This document shows, piece after piece, positions 8,552 through 17,476 of a stretch of DNA of 64,000 nt; position 1 is the first letter of the stretch, and the number at the start of each line of letters is the position of its first letter. Made by a program: the position numbers and the translations under genes. The notes beneath the pieces are model-generated. The model ran no database searches. It had not been told where the DNA came from and saw only the letters and a program-made list of their open reading frames with translations. The DNA lies in NCBI GenBank assembly GCA_900539775.1, contig UQDL01000002.1:186001-250000 (forward strand), read 5' to 3'. This DNA is from an uncultured Anaerotruncus sp. Lineage in GTDB: Bacteria; Bacillota; Clostridia; Oscillospirales; Acutalibacteraceae.

Positions 8552-9946
8552 TTGAAGCATATAGATGATATTTTAAAAGAAGTTAAAAAAGTGCATTTTA
8601 TCGGAATCGGTGGCGCAGGAATGTGCCCTGTTGCAGAGATTCTTATATCACTTGGTTATGATGTAACCGGATCCGATAATAACGACACCGAAACATTCAG
8701 GCGAATTGAAAAAGAGGGCGCAAAGGTTTTTCTTGGACAAAAAAAGGAAAATATTTCGCCTGATACTCAACTTGTTATCTACACAAATGCCATATTGGCA
8801 GGCAACGAAGAACTTGAATATGCAAAAGCTAACTTTCCAACTTTTGAAAGAGCAGAACTTTTGGGCGCAATCAGCAGAATTTATTCAAATTGCATAGGAG
8901 TTTGCGGCACTCACGGCAAAACAACAACTTCTTCCATGATAACCCAAGCGCTTTTGGAAGCAGGCCTTGACCCAAGCGCCGTTATAGGCGGAAAGCTGCC
9001 GATTATCAACGCATACGGAAGAGTTGGCAAAACACAAAATTTTGTGTGCGAATCATGTGAATTCAACAACACATTTTTGCATATGAATGCAGACATGGCC
9101 GTTGTGCTTAACATTGACGAGGATCACCTTGATTTCTTCGGAAATCTTGAAAACATAAAAAAATCATTCCGTGAATTCTGCGATAAAACAACCAAAACAA
9201 TCATTTATAACGGCGATGATGCAAACACGGTTGATATGCTTAAAGGCATTGAGGGAAAAGAACTGATTTCGTTTGGCAAAAATCCTAAAAACGAATGGAC
9301 TGCACGCAATATAAATGTTCCCGGCGGATTTCATATTGAATATGATGTTTATCACGGAGAGGAATTCATAACACATATTTATCTTCATATACCCGGCGAG
9401 CACAATGTGCTGAATTCGCTTGCGGCATTTATTGCCTGCATTAAAAGCGGAGCCGACATTGAGCAAACGGCTCACGGCTTATCCGACTTTACCGGTGCAG
9501 GGCGCAGATTTGAGCTTAAAGGCACATACTGCGGCATAACCGTGGCAGACGATTACGCACATCACCCGAGGGAAATTGAGGTTACGCTTGAAGCAGCAAA
9601 GAAAATGGATTACAAGCGTGTTTGGGCAGTTCACCAACCGTTTACGTTTTCAAGAACGGCAAGACTTCTTGATGATTTTGCAAGAGTGCTTCAAATTGCA
9701 GACAAGTGCATTGTTTCGGAAATAATGGGCAGCCGTGAGGTTAACACAATCGGAATTAAGGCAACGGATCTTTCATCTAAAATTCCGGGTTGCATTCAAA
9801 TTGACAAGCTTGACGATATTGCAGAATATCTTGCCGAAAACTGCAAGGAAGGAGATCTTGTTATAACACTCGGTTGCGGAGACGTTTACAAGGTTTCAAG
9901 AATGCTTGTTGAAAAACTAAAGAAAAAAGAAGCAACAACCAAATAA
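8552..9946 (+). CDS. murC: UDP-N-acetylmuramate--L-alanine ligase
   Basis: Cytosolic Mur ligase adding L-alanine to UDP-MurNAc, the first amino-acid step of the peptidoglycan stem peptide. About 464 residues. N-terminal UDP-binding loop HFIGIGGAGMCPVAEIL, central ATP site GVCGTHGKTTTSSM, the acidic motif LNIDEDHLDFF, and C-terminal DDYAHHPREIEVTL are all present. The start is TTG 8552, set by GGAGG (8540-8544) 7 nt upstream; the ORF is open 30 codons further but that part overlaps the -10 element. Monocistronic, closed by the terminator at 9956. Confidence 0.95.
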   Translation: MKHIDDILKEVKKVHFIGIGGAGMCPVAEILISLGYDVTGSDNNDTETFRRIEKEGAKVFLGQKKENISPDTQLVIYTNAILAGNEELEYAKANFPTFERAELLGAISRIYSNCIGVCGTHGKTTTSSMITQALLEAGLDPSAVIGGKLPIINAYGRVGKTQNFVCESCEFNNTFLHMNADMAVVLNIDEDHLDFFGNLENIKKSFREFCDKTTKTIIYNGDDANTVDMLKGIEGKELISFGKNPKNEWTARNINVPGGFHIEYDVYHGEEFITHIYLHIPGEHNVLNSLAAFIACIKSGADIEQTAHGLSDFTGAGRRFELKGTYCGITVADDYAHHPREIEVTLEAAKKMDYKRVWAVHQPFTFSRTARLLDDFARVLQIADKCIVSEIMGSREVNTIGIKATDLSSKIPGCIQIDKLDDIAEYLAENCKEGDLVITLGCGDVYKVSRMLVEKLKKKEATTK

Positions 9947-9955
9947 AAAATTAAA

Positions 9956-9987
9956 AGAACCGCAGACGAACTGCGGTTCTTTTTTTA
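9956..9987 (+). terminator. Intrinsic terminator after murC
   Basis: AGAACCGCAG (9956-9965) pairs with CTGCGGTTCT (9971-9980) across a 5-nt loop, followed by seven T. It also precedes the 3' end of the convergent ABC permease gene at 9994. Confidence 0.9.
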
Positions 9988-9993
9988 TGCAAA

Positions 9994-12591
9994 TCAGCAA
10001 ATATCTTCTTTTAAGGCCTCTATTATTGAATCTTTTTTCAACTTAGAAACGGCAAGTAACATACCGGAGCCGACCAAAACAAAAACAACAGCAACCACCG
10101 CAAGATAAAGCGGCACATTAACGGTGAACGGAATTTGATCGGAACCGAGCAGCACGTTCATCAAAAAAGAGAGTAAAATGCTGACGGGTATTGAAATAAC
10201 AAGAGCCTTAATGCCGTAAAGCAAGCTTTCAAGGCAAATCATTTTATTGAAGCCCTTGGGTGTTATACCAACTGATTTGAACATTGCAAATTCTCTGCGG
10301 CGCAAATCAATGCCGGTTGTGACTGTGTTAAGAATATTTACAAACGAAATAAGAATCATCAGTGCAATAAAGCCATAGCAAAATACTTGAATAATAAACA
10401 ATGTGGTGCTCATGGCTTGAAAAGTTTTAACAACATCCTGAACCGCAAAGCTGCAGTTAGATAAATTATTTATTAGCACATAATCATCAATTGATTTATT
10501 CACGGCATCGGTAACCTCGGCATGATTTTCAGTTTTTATTGCGATTGAATACGAAGCCGAAGTTTTATCGGTAAAGCCTGCAAAAGCGGCTTTTTTATAT
10601 GCACTTATAGGAGCAAATGCACTTGCATTATTTTTGGGATTTAAGCCGCAAATATCATTACTTGAATAATCAATAAGAGCAGATACTGTGTTTTTACAGA
10701 TCTTTTCCTGATCATAATTATTGAAAATCTGCTTGCCGATAATATTTTGAGAAAAAACATTGTTTTCGCCTTTTTTATGCGAAATATTATCCATAAGAAG
10801 GCAATTGATTTCACCCGAATTTGAAACTTCATAGTAGCTTGCGGGATCAATGCCGTTTTCTTTGCAAAGCTCATTGAACTTATCATCACTTATGTAATTC
10901 ACATAAATTGTTCCGCTCTTCCAAAAATCAGAATATTTTTCAGAAACATTGTTTTGCGATGCAATATCTTCATTCGCGTTGCCTTTTTTACCGAATTGAT
11001 AAACATTATTGAAAATGTAATAAGCATCATCAACGCCATTCATGCTTTTTGCATCGTTCAAAAAGTAATCGCACATATCAAAATATTGTTTATCCTGTTC
11101 GCCCTTGAAAAGGCAATAAATATCAACCTGATACGGAATATCGCTTGCCATAGTGTTGTTGGCCTGCAAAAACAACGAGCAAAAATAATTGCAAGTCAAA
11201 AACAAAACAACACTCAAAGCAATTGAACTTATAACAACTCTTGATTTTTTACCGTTTCGTTTTAAATTTTTATCGGCTATTTCACCTTCACATCCGAAAA
11301 TGAGGCGAATCAGCTTGGATGATTTAAGTTTTCTGCCTTTAATTTTGATATCGGTTGACTGTTTTAAAGCGGAAATAGGAGTTATGGCGGATGCTTTTTT
11401 TGCCGGAACGATTGCCGAAATAAATATTGTGAGTGCGCTGAGAATAACAACACCGACTATTACCGGCCACGGAATGCTTGTTTTAAAAGAAACATTGCTA
11501 TTATCTGCAACAAGACCGCTTGACAAAATCTTATTTCCAACTGCGTTTAACGTTATCGTTATTCCGAGTATGCCGGCACCGACGCCGACGGGTATGCCGA
11601 TCAAACCGAGTATGAATCCCTCAAAATAAACGGATGATCTTTTCTGCCGCTTGGTGGCGCCCACCGAGGCAAGCATTCCCAAATACCTTGTGCGCTCTTG
11701 CAAAGAAATTCCAAACGCATTATAGATTAGCATAAATCCGGCAATCATTATAATAACAAGCACAACACTCGCCATAGGAATTATTGTTTCAACGATTGCT
11801 CCCTTTGGGGAAAAAGAAAGATTTGCATTCATTACATCGTCGTTTACATTATAATCTTGAACACCGGCAGAATTCATAATGCTTTTAACTTCTTTTCTTG
11901 AATTCATATTAAGTGTTTTAAGCTCAATATATGCCGTTGCATTTTTCAATTCCTGCGATGTTGCGTGCCTTAAAATCGGATAATCTTGCGTTGGCTTGTT
12001 ATTTTTAATTATGCCAACGATTTTATATTCTTTAATATCCGAAGGAGTGAATTCTTCACCTGCAATATATCCGAGTGACGAAACAGGCTCGCCGCCAATG
12101 GTGCGAACACCGACCGGAATACTGACCGAACTGCCGATTGACCAATCAAGATTATTTTTAGAAATGAATTCGCCGGAGACCATAATTTCATCATCGGTCT
12201 GAGGAATTGAGCCTTCATATTCACCGGTCAACATTTGAGAAAGGCAGTTTTTATCTGCCGCAAACATTGTGCCCGTTGATGAGCGATCCGACAGACCGTA
12301 ATCTATCTTAAATCCGGATTCTTTGGGATCAACGTTGCCCTCAAGTCCCACCCTTTTAACCTTGTTGTTTGTTTTAAGCTTTATTGCCTGATCACTGCTC
12401 ACCTCACAGCTTGCATCCCAGTTTCCGCCGTTATATATTGCAGCATCGCCGAAATATTTAAACAGCGAGCTGACGGAAACGAAAACAGCGGTTATCATTG
12501 CAACAGAGATTACTATGCCGAGAACGGTTGTTACCGTTCTGCGAACATTTTCTTTCAAATGAGCGGTTGTGAGTTTTTGAACTATGTTCAT
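9994..12591 (-). CDS. ABC transporter permease with two FtsX domains
   Basis: Large 865-residue membrane permease with an N-terminal membrane segment, a MacB-like extracellular domain, a first FtsX block (about residues 275-400, containing GFMLIYNAFGISLQERTRYLG), a second membrane segment and soluble domain, and a C-terminal FtsX block (LRRREFAMFKSVGITPKGF). This architecture matches antimicrobial-peptide or lipid export/sensing pumps (SalY/BceB-like and MacB-like) rather than importers. It is coupled by a 4-nt overlap to the ATPase upstream and follows a two-component system, a typical stress-response module. Substrate unknown. Confidence 0.85.
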   Translation of the reverse strand: MNIVQKLTTAHLKENVRRTVTTVLGIVISVAMITAVFVSVSSLFKYFGDAAIYNGGNWDASCEVSSDQAIKLKTNNKVKRVGLEGNVDPKESGFKIDYGLSDRSSTGTMFAADKNCLSQMLTGEYEGSIPQTDDEIMVSGEFISKNNLDWSIGSSVSIPVGVRTIGGEPVSSLGYIAGEEFTPSDIKEYKIVGIIKNNKPTQDYPILRHATSQELKNATAYIELKTLNMNSRKEVKSIMNSAGVQDYNVNDDVMNANLSFSPKGAIVETIIPMASVVLVIIMIAGFMLIYNAFGISLQERTRYLGMLASVGATKRQKRSSVYFEGFILGLIGIPVGVGAGILGITITLNAVGNKILSSGLVADNSNVSFKTSIPWPVIVGVVILSALTIFISAIVPAKKASAITPISALKQSTDIKIKGRKLKSSKLIRLIFGCEGEIADKNLKRNGKKSRVVISSIALSVVLFLTCNYFCSLFLQANNTMASDIPYQVDIYCLFKGEQDKQYFDMCDYFLNDAKSMNGVDDAYYIFNNVYQFGKKGNANEDIASQNNVSEKYSDFWKSGTIYVNYISDDKFNELCKENGIDPASYYEVSNSGEINCLLMDNISHKKGENNVFSQNIIGKQIFNNYDQEKICKNTVSALIDYSSNDICGLNPKNNASAFAPISAYKKAAFAGFTDKTSASYSIAIKTENHAEVTDAVNKSIDDYVLINNLSNCSFAVQDVVKTFQAMSTTLFIIQVFCYGFIALMILISFVNILNTVTTGIDLRRREFAMFKSVGITPKGFNKMICLESLLYGIKALVISIPVSILLSFLMNVLLGSDQIPFTVNVPLYLAVVAVVFVLVGSGMLLAVSKLKKDSIIEALKEDIC

Positions 12592-13268
12592 AATCTCACC
12601 TCATCCCTAACGATTTTGCCATCCTCAATCGCTATAACTCTGTCTGCAGAAAGGGCAATTCGTTCATCATGTGTTATTATAATAACAGTTTGATTGCTTT
12701 GCTTATTGAAGCGGCGAAGCAAAGAGATAATTTCACGGCTGTTTTCACTGTCCAAATTACCGGTAGGTTCATCTGCAAGCAAAAGTGCCGGATTGTTGAT
12801 AAGGGCTCTGCCGATTGAAACCCTCTGTTGCTGGCCGCCCGAAAGCTGATTCGGCAAATGCTGCAATCTTTGTTCGAGGCCAAGCTGATTAACAAGATTG
12901 CCTACTATTTTTGCATCCGGCTTTTTGCCGTCAAGAAGCAAAGGCAGAGTTAAATTTTCCTCAACGGTTAAGATGGGAATCAGGTTATAAAACTGATAAA
13001 CAAGGCCGATTTGGCGGCGGCGGAATATTGCAAGAGCGGTTTCATTAAGCTGAGAAATATCTGTTTTATCAATAATTACATTTCCTGATGTAGGCACATC
13101 AACACCGCCGAGTATATGCAGCAGGGTTGATTTACCTGAGCCCGATGGGCCGACTATTGCAATAAACTCCCCTTTTTCAACAGAAAAAGAAACATTATCA
13201 AGAGCTTTTACCATGGTGTCGCCTTTACCGTAAGTTTTGCATAAATTTTTTACTTCAAGAATTTTCAT
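12588..13268 (-). CDS. ABC transporter ATPase, LolD/MacB type
   Basis: ATPase partner of the large permease, 226 residues. Walker A GPSGSGKSTLLH, Q-loop region YQFYNLIPILTVEEN, signature LSGGQQQRV, Walker B LLLADEPTGNLD and HDERIAL switch are all typical of the LolD/FtsE/MacB ATPases. ATG 13268 chosen because AGGAGAAAACGAT precedes it; the frame is open seven codons further upstream without a ribosome site. Confidence 0.93.
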   Translation of the reverse strand: MKILEVKNLCKTYGKGDTMVKALDNVSFSVEKGEFIAIVGPSGSGKSTLLHILGGVDVPTSGNVIIDKTDISQLNETALAIFRRRQIGLVYQFYNLIPILTVEENLTLPLLLDGKKPDAKIVGNLVNQLGLEQRLQHLPNQLSGGQQQRVSIGRALINNPALLLADEPTGNLDSENSREIISLLRRFNKQSNQTVIIITHDERIALSADRVIAIEDGKIVRDEVRL

Positions 13269-13349
13269 ATCGTTTTCTCCTTTCGACAACCTTATACTAC
13301 AACATTAAACTTACGGCTCGGTGACTTTTATATAACAATTCTGTCACTG
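13269..13349 (-). promoter_or_regulatory. Gap between sensor kinase and ABC genes with candidate operator
   Basis: The 81-nt gap holds a spaced inverted repeat (GTGAC and GTCAC, minus strand) around TTATATAAAA, and a TATAAG element nearer the ABC start. This suggests a separate promoter for the transporter, plausibly driven by the adjacent response regulator. No terminator hairpin after the kinase was seen. Confidence 0.3.
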
Positions 13350-14342
13350 TTAAACAATTGTTTTATAAAACCTTATTTCAAAAGTGCTTCCTTTTCCGAG
13401 CTGTGATTCAACAATAACATCGGCACGTTCACGCAAAAGCACAGCCTTTGAAAGCGCAAGACCGATGCCCACACTGTTTTCATCCGAATCATTGCAATGA
13501 TAAAACCTTTCAAAAATATGAGGTAAATCCTTTTCTGCTATACCACAGCCCGTATCTCTGATAACAATGCGCTTATAAAGCAGATTTTCATCAGCCGTTA
13601 TTTCAAGCCGGCCTCCGCTGCCTGTGTGCTCTATACAGTTTTTAACAATATTCTGCACAGCCTCAACAGTCCAATTCTCATCTCCGCTAAAAATAAAATC
13701 ATCAGCGTTTTTTATTATTTCAATTCCTTTTAAATCCGCCGTAATTAAGAAGGGTTGAATGCTTGATTCGATAATTTCAGATGCTTTTAAAGGTTTAATA
13801 TTAAATTCAACAGTGCCTGCATCAAGCTTGCTCAATTTCAGCAAAGTTAATATCAACCACTGCATTTTATCAATCTGGTTTTGCACCACTTTAACAAACT
13901 CGGTACGTTTTTCAACATCCTTTTCTTCTTTTATCAATTCCGTCATAATAACTATTGAAGTTAACGGAGTTTTTAATTGATGGGAAATATCCGCAAGCGA
14001 ATCTGAAAGATAATTTTTATCCCTGTTTAACTGTTCGTTGGATGAGCGAAGTAAAACTATAACCTTATAAAGGTTGTTTTTTAAAATAGAAAGTTCACCC
14101 TCGGCATTGTCGTTTATATCAAGATCATAATTGCCTGCACAAACCGAGGAAAGATATGTATTCAATTCACTAAGCTGCTTATATCTTTTATGTGTGAAAT
14201 ACCAAAAAACAAAAGTCAGCGCGATGCCCGATGCAAGGCATACAAATGCGCAGAAAATATTTATAAACAAGCAAATAACAAAAGCAAACACCGTTATTAC
14301 GGCAGACAACAAAACAGCCGTATTAAATTCTCTATTTTTCAT
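13350..14342 (-). CDS. Two-component sensor histidine kinase
   Basis: Membrane sensor kinase of about 330 residues. Two adjacent membrane helices occupy residues 10-45 with almost no extracellular loop, so it probably senses within the membrane or through the ABC transporter (intramembrane-sensing type). A HAMP-like linker precedes the dimerisation box DISHQLKTPLTS with phospho-acceptor His. The ATPase domain has N box NIVKNCIEHTG, G1 DTGCGIAEKDL, F box FERFY and G2 GIGLALS. ATG 14342 overlaps the response-regulator stop. Acts with the regulator upstream. Confidence 0.9.
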   Translation of the reverse strand: MKNREFNTAVLLSAVITVFAFVICLFINIFCAFVCLASGIALTFVFWYFTHKRYKQLSELNTYLSSVCAGNYDLDINDNAEGELSILKNNLYKVIVLLRSSNEQLNRDKNYLSDSLADISHQLKTPLTSIVIMTELIKEEKDVEKRTEFVKVVQNQIDKMQWLILTLLKLSKLDAGTVEFNIKPLKASEIIESSIQPFLITADLKGIEIIKNADDFIFSGDENWTVEAVQNIVKNCIEHTGSGGRLEITADENLLYKRIVIRDTGCGIAEKDLPHIFERFYHCNDSDENSVGIGLALSKAVLLRERADVIVESQLGKGSTFEIRFYKTIV

Positions 14343-15012
14343 CGTCAACTATGTATCCGAGGCCACGCACCGTTTTTATTACGGCAGGCTTTGCCGGATC
14401 CTCCTCAATTTTATCACGCAAGCGTTTTATATACACCGTAAGCGTATTATCGTTAACAAAATCGCCTGCAACATCCCAAATATCTTCCAAAAGGCGTTGC
14501 CTTGAAAGCACCTTTCCCCTATTGTTTATAAAAATCAACAGCAATTTGTATTCCATAGCGGTTAAAATGATCTCAGCGCCGTTTTTATACACCTTTGCTT
14601 CATTCGTGTTTACCTTAATTGAGCCAACGCTTACAACCCCGTCGGGCGAATCTTTACTGTATCTGCGCAAGACACTTTTAATTCTTGCCAAAAGCTCTTT
14701 TACCCTAAACGGTTTTGATATATAATCATCGGCGCCCAGTTCAAGGCCCATAACAACATTAACCTCGTCATCATATGCCGTTAAAAAAATTACGGGAAAA
14801 TCACCTGATTTTTTAATTTCACGGCATACATCATAGCCGCTGCCGTCCGGCAAGGTTAAATCAAGAATATAAAGCGAAAATGTTTCTTTATTTAAAATCT
14901 CATAAGCTGATTTAACGTTTTTTGCAACAGTAACATCATATCCTTCATTTTTAAGAGAATAAGACAAACCCATTCCTATTGCCGCATCATCCTCAAGAAC
15001 AAAAAGTTTCAT
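14332..15012 (-). CDS. OmpR-family response regulator
   Basis: About 226 residues: receiver domain with acidic pocket EDD near the N-terminus, phospho-acceptor Asp in YILDLTLPDGSGYDV, conserved Lys in YISKPFRVKELL, followed by a C-terminal winged helix (VKTVRGLGYIVDDE) that binds DNA. ATG 15012 is chosen (MKLFVLEDDAAIG); the upstream nine codons are an extension with no ribosome site. Cotranscribed with the kinase; the likely target is the adjacent ABC pair. Confidence 0.93.
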   Translation of the reverse strand: MKLFVLEDDAAIGMGLSYSLKNEGYDVTVAKNVKSAYEILNKETFSLYILDLTLPDGSGYDVCREIKKSGDFPVIFLTAYDDEVNVVMGLELGADDYISKPFRVKELLARIKSVLRRYSKDSPDGVVSVGSIKVNTNEAKVYKNGAEIILTAMEYKLLLIFINNRGKVLSRQRLLEDIWDVAGDFVNDNTLTVYIKRLRDKIEEDPAKPAVIKTVRGLGYIVDDEK

Positions 15013-15074
15013 AACATCACCTCTTATACATTGTAACATAATAAAACGTTGGTCTGCATTACAAAATTGTAATA

Positions 15075-15992
15075 TTAGGGGTTTTTATTGTGCTTTTTTT
15101 GTATTTTTTTGTTAAGCAAAGAAATCAATTCTTTTTTTCTTGATGCCGCACTGCGAGCCGCACAATAAGCAACCGAAACAGAAAGTGCGCACGAGGCAGC
15201 AAGCATGATTTTATTTACAGTGAGCATAAAAATTTCATATACGGACGGTGCGTAAATATAAACCGCAGATATTTTTACGAAAAAGCAAACAGCTGACTGA
15301 ACGGCAATAATAAAAATAGAAAAAAAGTATCTTACTTGTGCAAAAAGAAGAAGATAAAGATAAGCAGGCGCCGAATTGCCGGTAAGAATACAGACAGAAC
15401 ATATTAAAAATTTGATTATTTTATCTTCATCTGCGGCCAGAATGCAGCCGCAGACACAAAAAATGCTTAATGCTGCAACAGCAAGATAAGAACCCGAATT
15501 GAGCGAATCGCCATTCTGTGCAAGCGCTGAAAACCCCACAATTAAATTTCCCGAATCTATTCTCATTCCGCCGACAGATGTTACAAGCGGCAATCTTATA
15601 ATTTTCAACAAACCGAAGCTTTGGAAAATTGCTCCGAGGCAACCATAAGAAACCTGATTTTTAATCATGAATGAGGCAACCGGCACGCCGATTTTATCTA
15701 TAAACACAAAATATGAAACCACAATACAAAGTGCGCAAACAGAAACAACGGCCTTAAGCTTTGCAGAACAAATCAAACTTAGAATCACAAACAGGTAGAT
15801 GCTTGCAACAGCCGTAAAAAACAAATCATCGGCGCTTTTAACACCAAGCAAAACAAGCACATAATGAATAACAGCTGCCACCGAAACTAAGAGCACGGGA
15901 ATATATTTTTCTTTTCTATTTTTGCTTAAATTAAAACAGTTTTTCATAACTCTATAATTGCCAAAAAAAGCAAAAATAAAACATAAAAGCAA
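15075..15992 (-). CDS. Hypothetical polytopic membrane protein
   Basis: Not recognised. About 305 residues, mostly hydrophobic with roughly eight membrane helices and a basic C-terminal tail (LINKKIQKKHNKNP-like, lysine-rich). It is first in the minus-strand run ahead of the two-component system (gap 62 nt), so it may be cotranscribed. The start is uncertain: TTG 15992 has no good ribosome site, and the next candidate is an ATG 15 codons in (MKNCFNLSKN), also with only a weak one. No catalytic motif seen. Confidence 0.55.
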   Translation of the reverse strand: MLLCFIFAFFGNYRVMKNCFNLSKNRKEKYIPVLLVSVAAVIHYVLVLLGVKSADDLFFTAVASIYLFVILSLICSAKLKAVVSVCALCIVVSYFVFIDKIGVPVASFMIKNQVSYGCLGAIFQSFGLLKIIRLPLVTSVGGMRIDSGNLIVGFSALAQNGDSLNSGSYLAVAALSIFCVCGCILAADEDKIIKFLICSVCILTGNSAPAYLYLLLFAQVRYFFSIFIIAVQSAVCFFVKISAVYIYAPSVYEIFMLTVNKIMLAASCALSVSVAYCAARSAASRKKELISLLNKKIQKKHNKNP

Positions 15993-16075
15993 AAGACAAA
16001 GCGTTAATATATTATTTATGCCGATTTATATTTTATGCCGCATTTTGATTATTGCCGGCTCTTTTTTCCGCAAAA

Positions 16076-16104
16076 TTGACATATCAAAAGAAATATTATA
16101 GAAT
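16076..16104 (+). promoter_or_regulatory. Sigma-A promoter of the M24 peptidase gene
   Basis: TTGACA (16076-16081), 17-nt spacer, TAGAAT (16099-16104). Transcription would begin about 16111, downstream of the ATG at 16105, which settles the translation start of the gene at ATG 16123. Confidence 0.8.
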
Positions 16105-16122
16105 ATGCCACGGGTGATAAAT

Positions 16123-17199
16123 ATGTTTAATAAAAGAACAGCAAATGCCTGCGAATTACTTAAAGAACTTGATGCAGACGCACTTATGCTGCTGAACGAA
16201 AGCAACATGCATTATTTTTGCGGATTTTCTCCGAGCGAAGGTGTTGTAATCATTTTAAAAAACGGCGAGGGTTTGCATTTTGTTGATTCAAGATATACTG
16301 AAGCAGCAGAAAATCATGCAAAAGAAACCGGGCTTAAAGTTATTGAAATAAAATCCAAATTTACTGATTCTGTTAAAGAATTATGTTTAAAATCAAATAT
16401 AAAATCAATTGCCTTTGAAGATGAAAGCATATCTCTGAAAGCATATAACGCTTACAAAGAAGCTACAGGGTGCGAATTTAAAGCTATCGGCAACAGGCTG
16501 ATGAAAATGCGCAATATAAAGAGCGAACAAGAACTTGAATTCATGAAAAAAGCAAACTCAATTGCGGAAAAGAGCCTTGCAGAGCTTTTAAACCACATCA
16601 AACCCGGCAAAACAGAAAAAGAATTGCAGGCATATTTTGATTATTTAATGCTGCAAAACGGCTCGGACGGTGCTTCCTTTAGCACAATTTTACTTACCGG
16701 ATCACACACTTCTCTGCCCCACGGGGTGCCGAGCAACAAAGAAATAAAAATAGGCGATTTTGTGCTTATTGATTTCGGAGCAACATACAAGGGCTATCAT
16801 TCTGATATGACACGCACTTTTGCAGTTGGCTCTGCAACTGACGAAATGAAAGAGGCCTACAATCTTGTGCTGAAAGCGCAACTTGCGGGAATAGAAACAC
16901 TTGCACCAAACAAAAGATGTGCAGATGTTTATAAAGCAGCTTATGATGTGCTTGCCGAAAAAAACATGGCTCAATATTTCAGACATTCTCTTGGACACGG
17001 AGTTGGGCTTGACATTCATGAGGGCTACAACGCCGGACCAAACAGCACTGATATTTTTGAGCCGGGAAACATAACATCCGTTGAACCCGGAATCTATTTG
17101 CCGGACAAATTCGGAATAAGAATTGAAGATGTGTGCATGGTAACCGAAAGCGGAAACGAAGATATTTCACAATTTCCGAAGGAATTTACCGTACTTTAA
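16123..17199 (+). CDS. M24 family Xaa-Pro aminopeptidase
   Basis: Cytosolic metallopeptidase (aminopeptidase P/PepQ group) releasing the N-terminal residue before proline. About 358 residues: an N-terminal creatinase-like domain (to about residue 125), then the pita-bread catalytic domain. Metal ligands are visible as Asp in LIDFGATYKGYHSDMTRTF, His in HSLGHGVGLDIHEG, Glu in SVEPGIY and Glu in GIRIEDV. ATG 16123 is used because the promoter overlaps the earlier ATG and GGGTGAT lies 6 nt upstream. Single-gene unit. Confidence 0.92.
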   Translation: MFNKRTANACELLKELDADALMLLNESNMHYFCGFSPSEGVVIILKNGEGLHFVDSRYTEAAENHAKETGLKVIEIKSKFTDSVKELCLKSNIKSIAFEDESISLKAYNAYKEATGCEFKAIGNRLMKMRNIKSEQELEFMKKANSIAEKSLAELLNHIKPGKTEKELQAYFDYLMLQNGSDGASFSTILLTGSHTSLPHGVPSNKEIKIGDFVLIDFGATYKGYHSDMTRTFAVGSATDEMKEAYNLVLKAQLAGIETLAPNKRCADVYKAAYDVLAEKNMAQYFRHSLGHGVGLDIHEGYNAGPNSTDIFEPGNITSVEPGIYLPDKFGIRIEDVCMVTESGNEDISQFPKEFTVL

Positions 17200-17208
17200 T
17201 AAAAATAA

Positions 17209-17250
17209 AACCGCAGGGCGCTTCATGAGAATTTGCTCTGCGGCTTTTTT
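17209..17250 (+). terminator. Terminator between peptidase gene and copA
   Basis: AACCGCAG (from 17209) pairs with CTGCGGCTT, followed by a T-run ending at 17250; the long loop includes the sequence GGGCGCTTCATGAG. It closes the plus-strand gene and lies directly at the 3' end of convergent copA. Confidence 0.75.
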
Positions 17251-17251
17251 A

Positions 17252-17476
17252 TCAGCGAACTGTTTTTATATATTTATATCCTGCACCCTCAACTGCGGCT
17301 TTAATAGCATCATCGCTTGCATCACCGCTGAGAATGTAGGCTTTATTTGCGGTGTGATCGGCTTTAACTACAATTCCTACCGCTGCAAGAGCCTCTGTAA
17401 CATGAGCCTCGCAATGCTCGCACATCATGCCATCAATTTCAATATACGGCTTTTTATCCTTTTTAAAAATACTCAT
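17252..17476 (-). CDS. Candidate internally initiated CopZ-like copper chaperone (within copA)
   Basis: In-frame internal start within copA: AAGGAGA (17490-17484, minus strand) lies 7 nt before ATG 17476-17474. This is a better ribosome site than many genuine starts nearby. The product would be 74 residues, MSIFKKDKKPYIEIDGMMCE at its start, comprising one complete heavy-metal-associated domain with the MCEHC copper site, similar in size to free CopZ. Seen: the start signal and the domain. Inferred: that ribosomes use it. The alternative is a relic of a formerly separate copZ gene fused by loss of the copA stop. Confidence 0.45.
   Translation of the reverse strand: MSIFKKDKKPYIEIDGMMCEHCEAHVTEALAAVGIVVKADHTANKAYILSGDASDDAIKAAVEGAGYKYIKTVR

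Noticed and set aside
15060..16020. Membrane protein at 15075 as part of the ABC transporter
   Set aside because: No FtsX, EAA loop or other transporter motif; only co-direction supports it.
16105..16122. ATG 16105 as start of the M24 peptidase
   Set aside because: Lies upstream of the inferred transcription start of a good promoter; ATG 16123 has the ribosome site.
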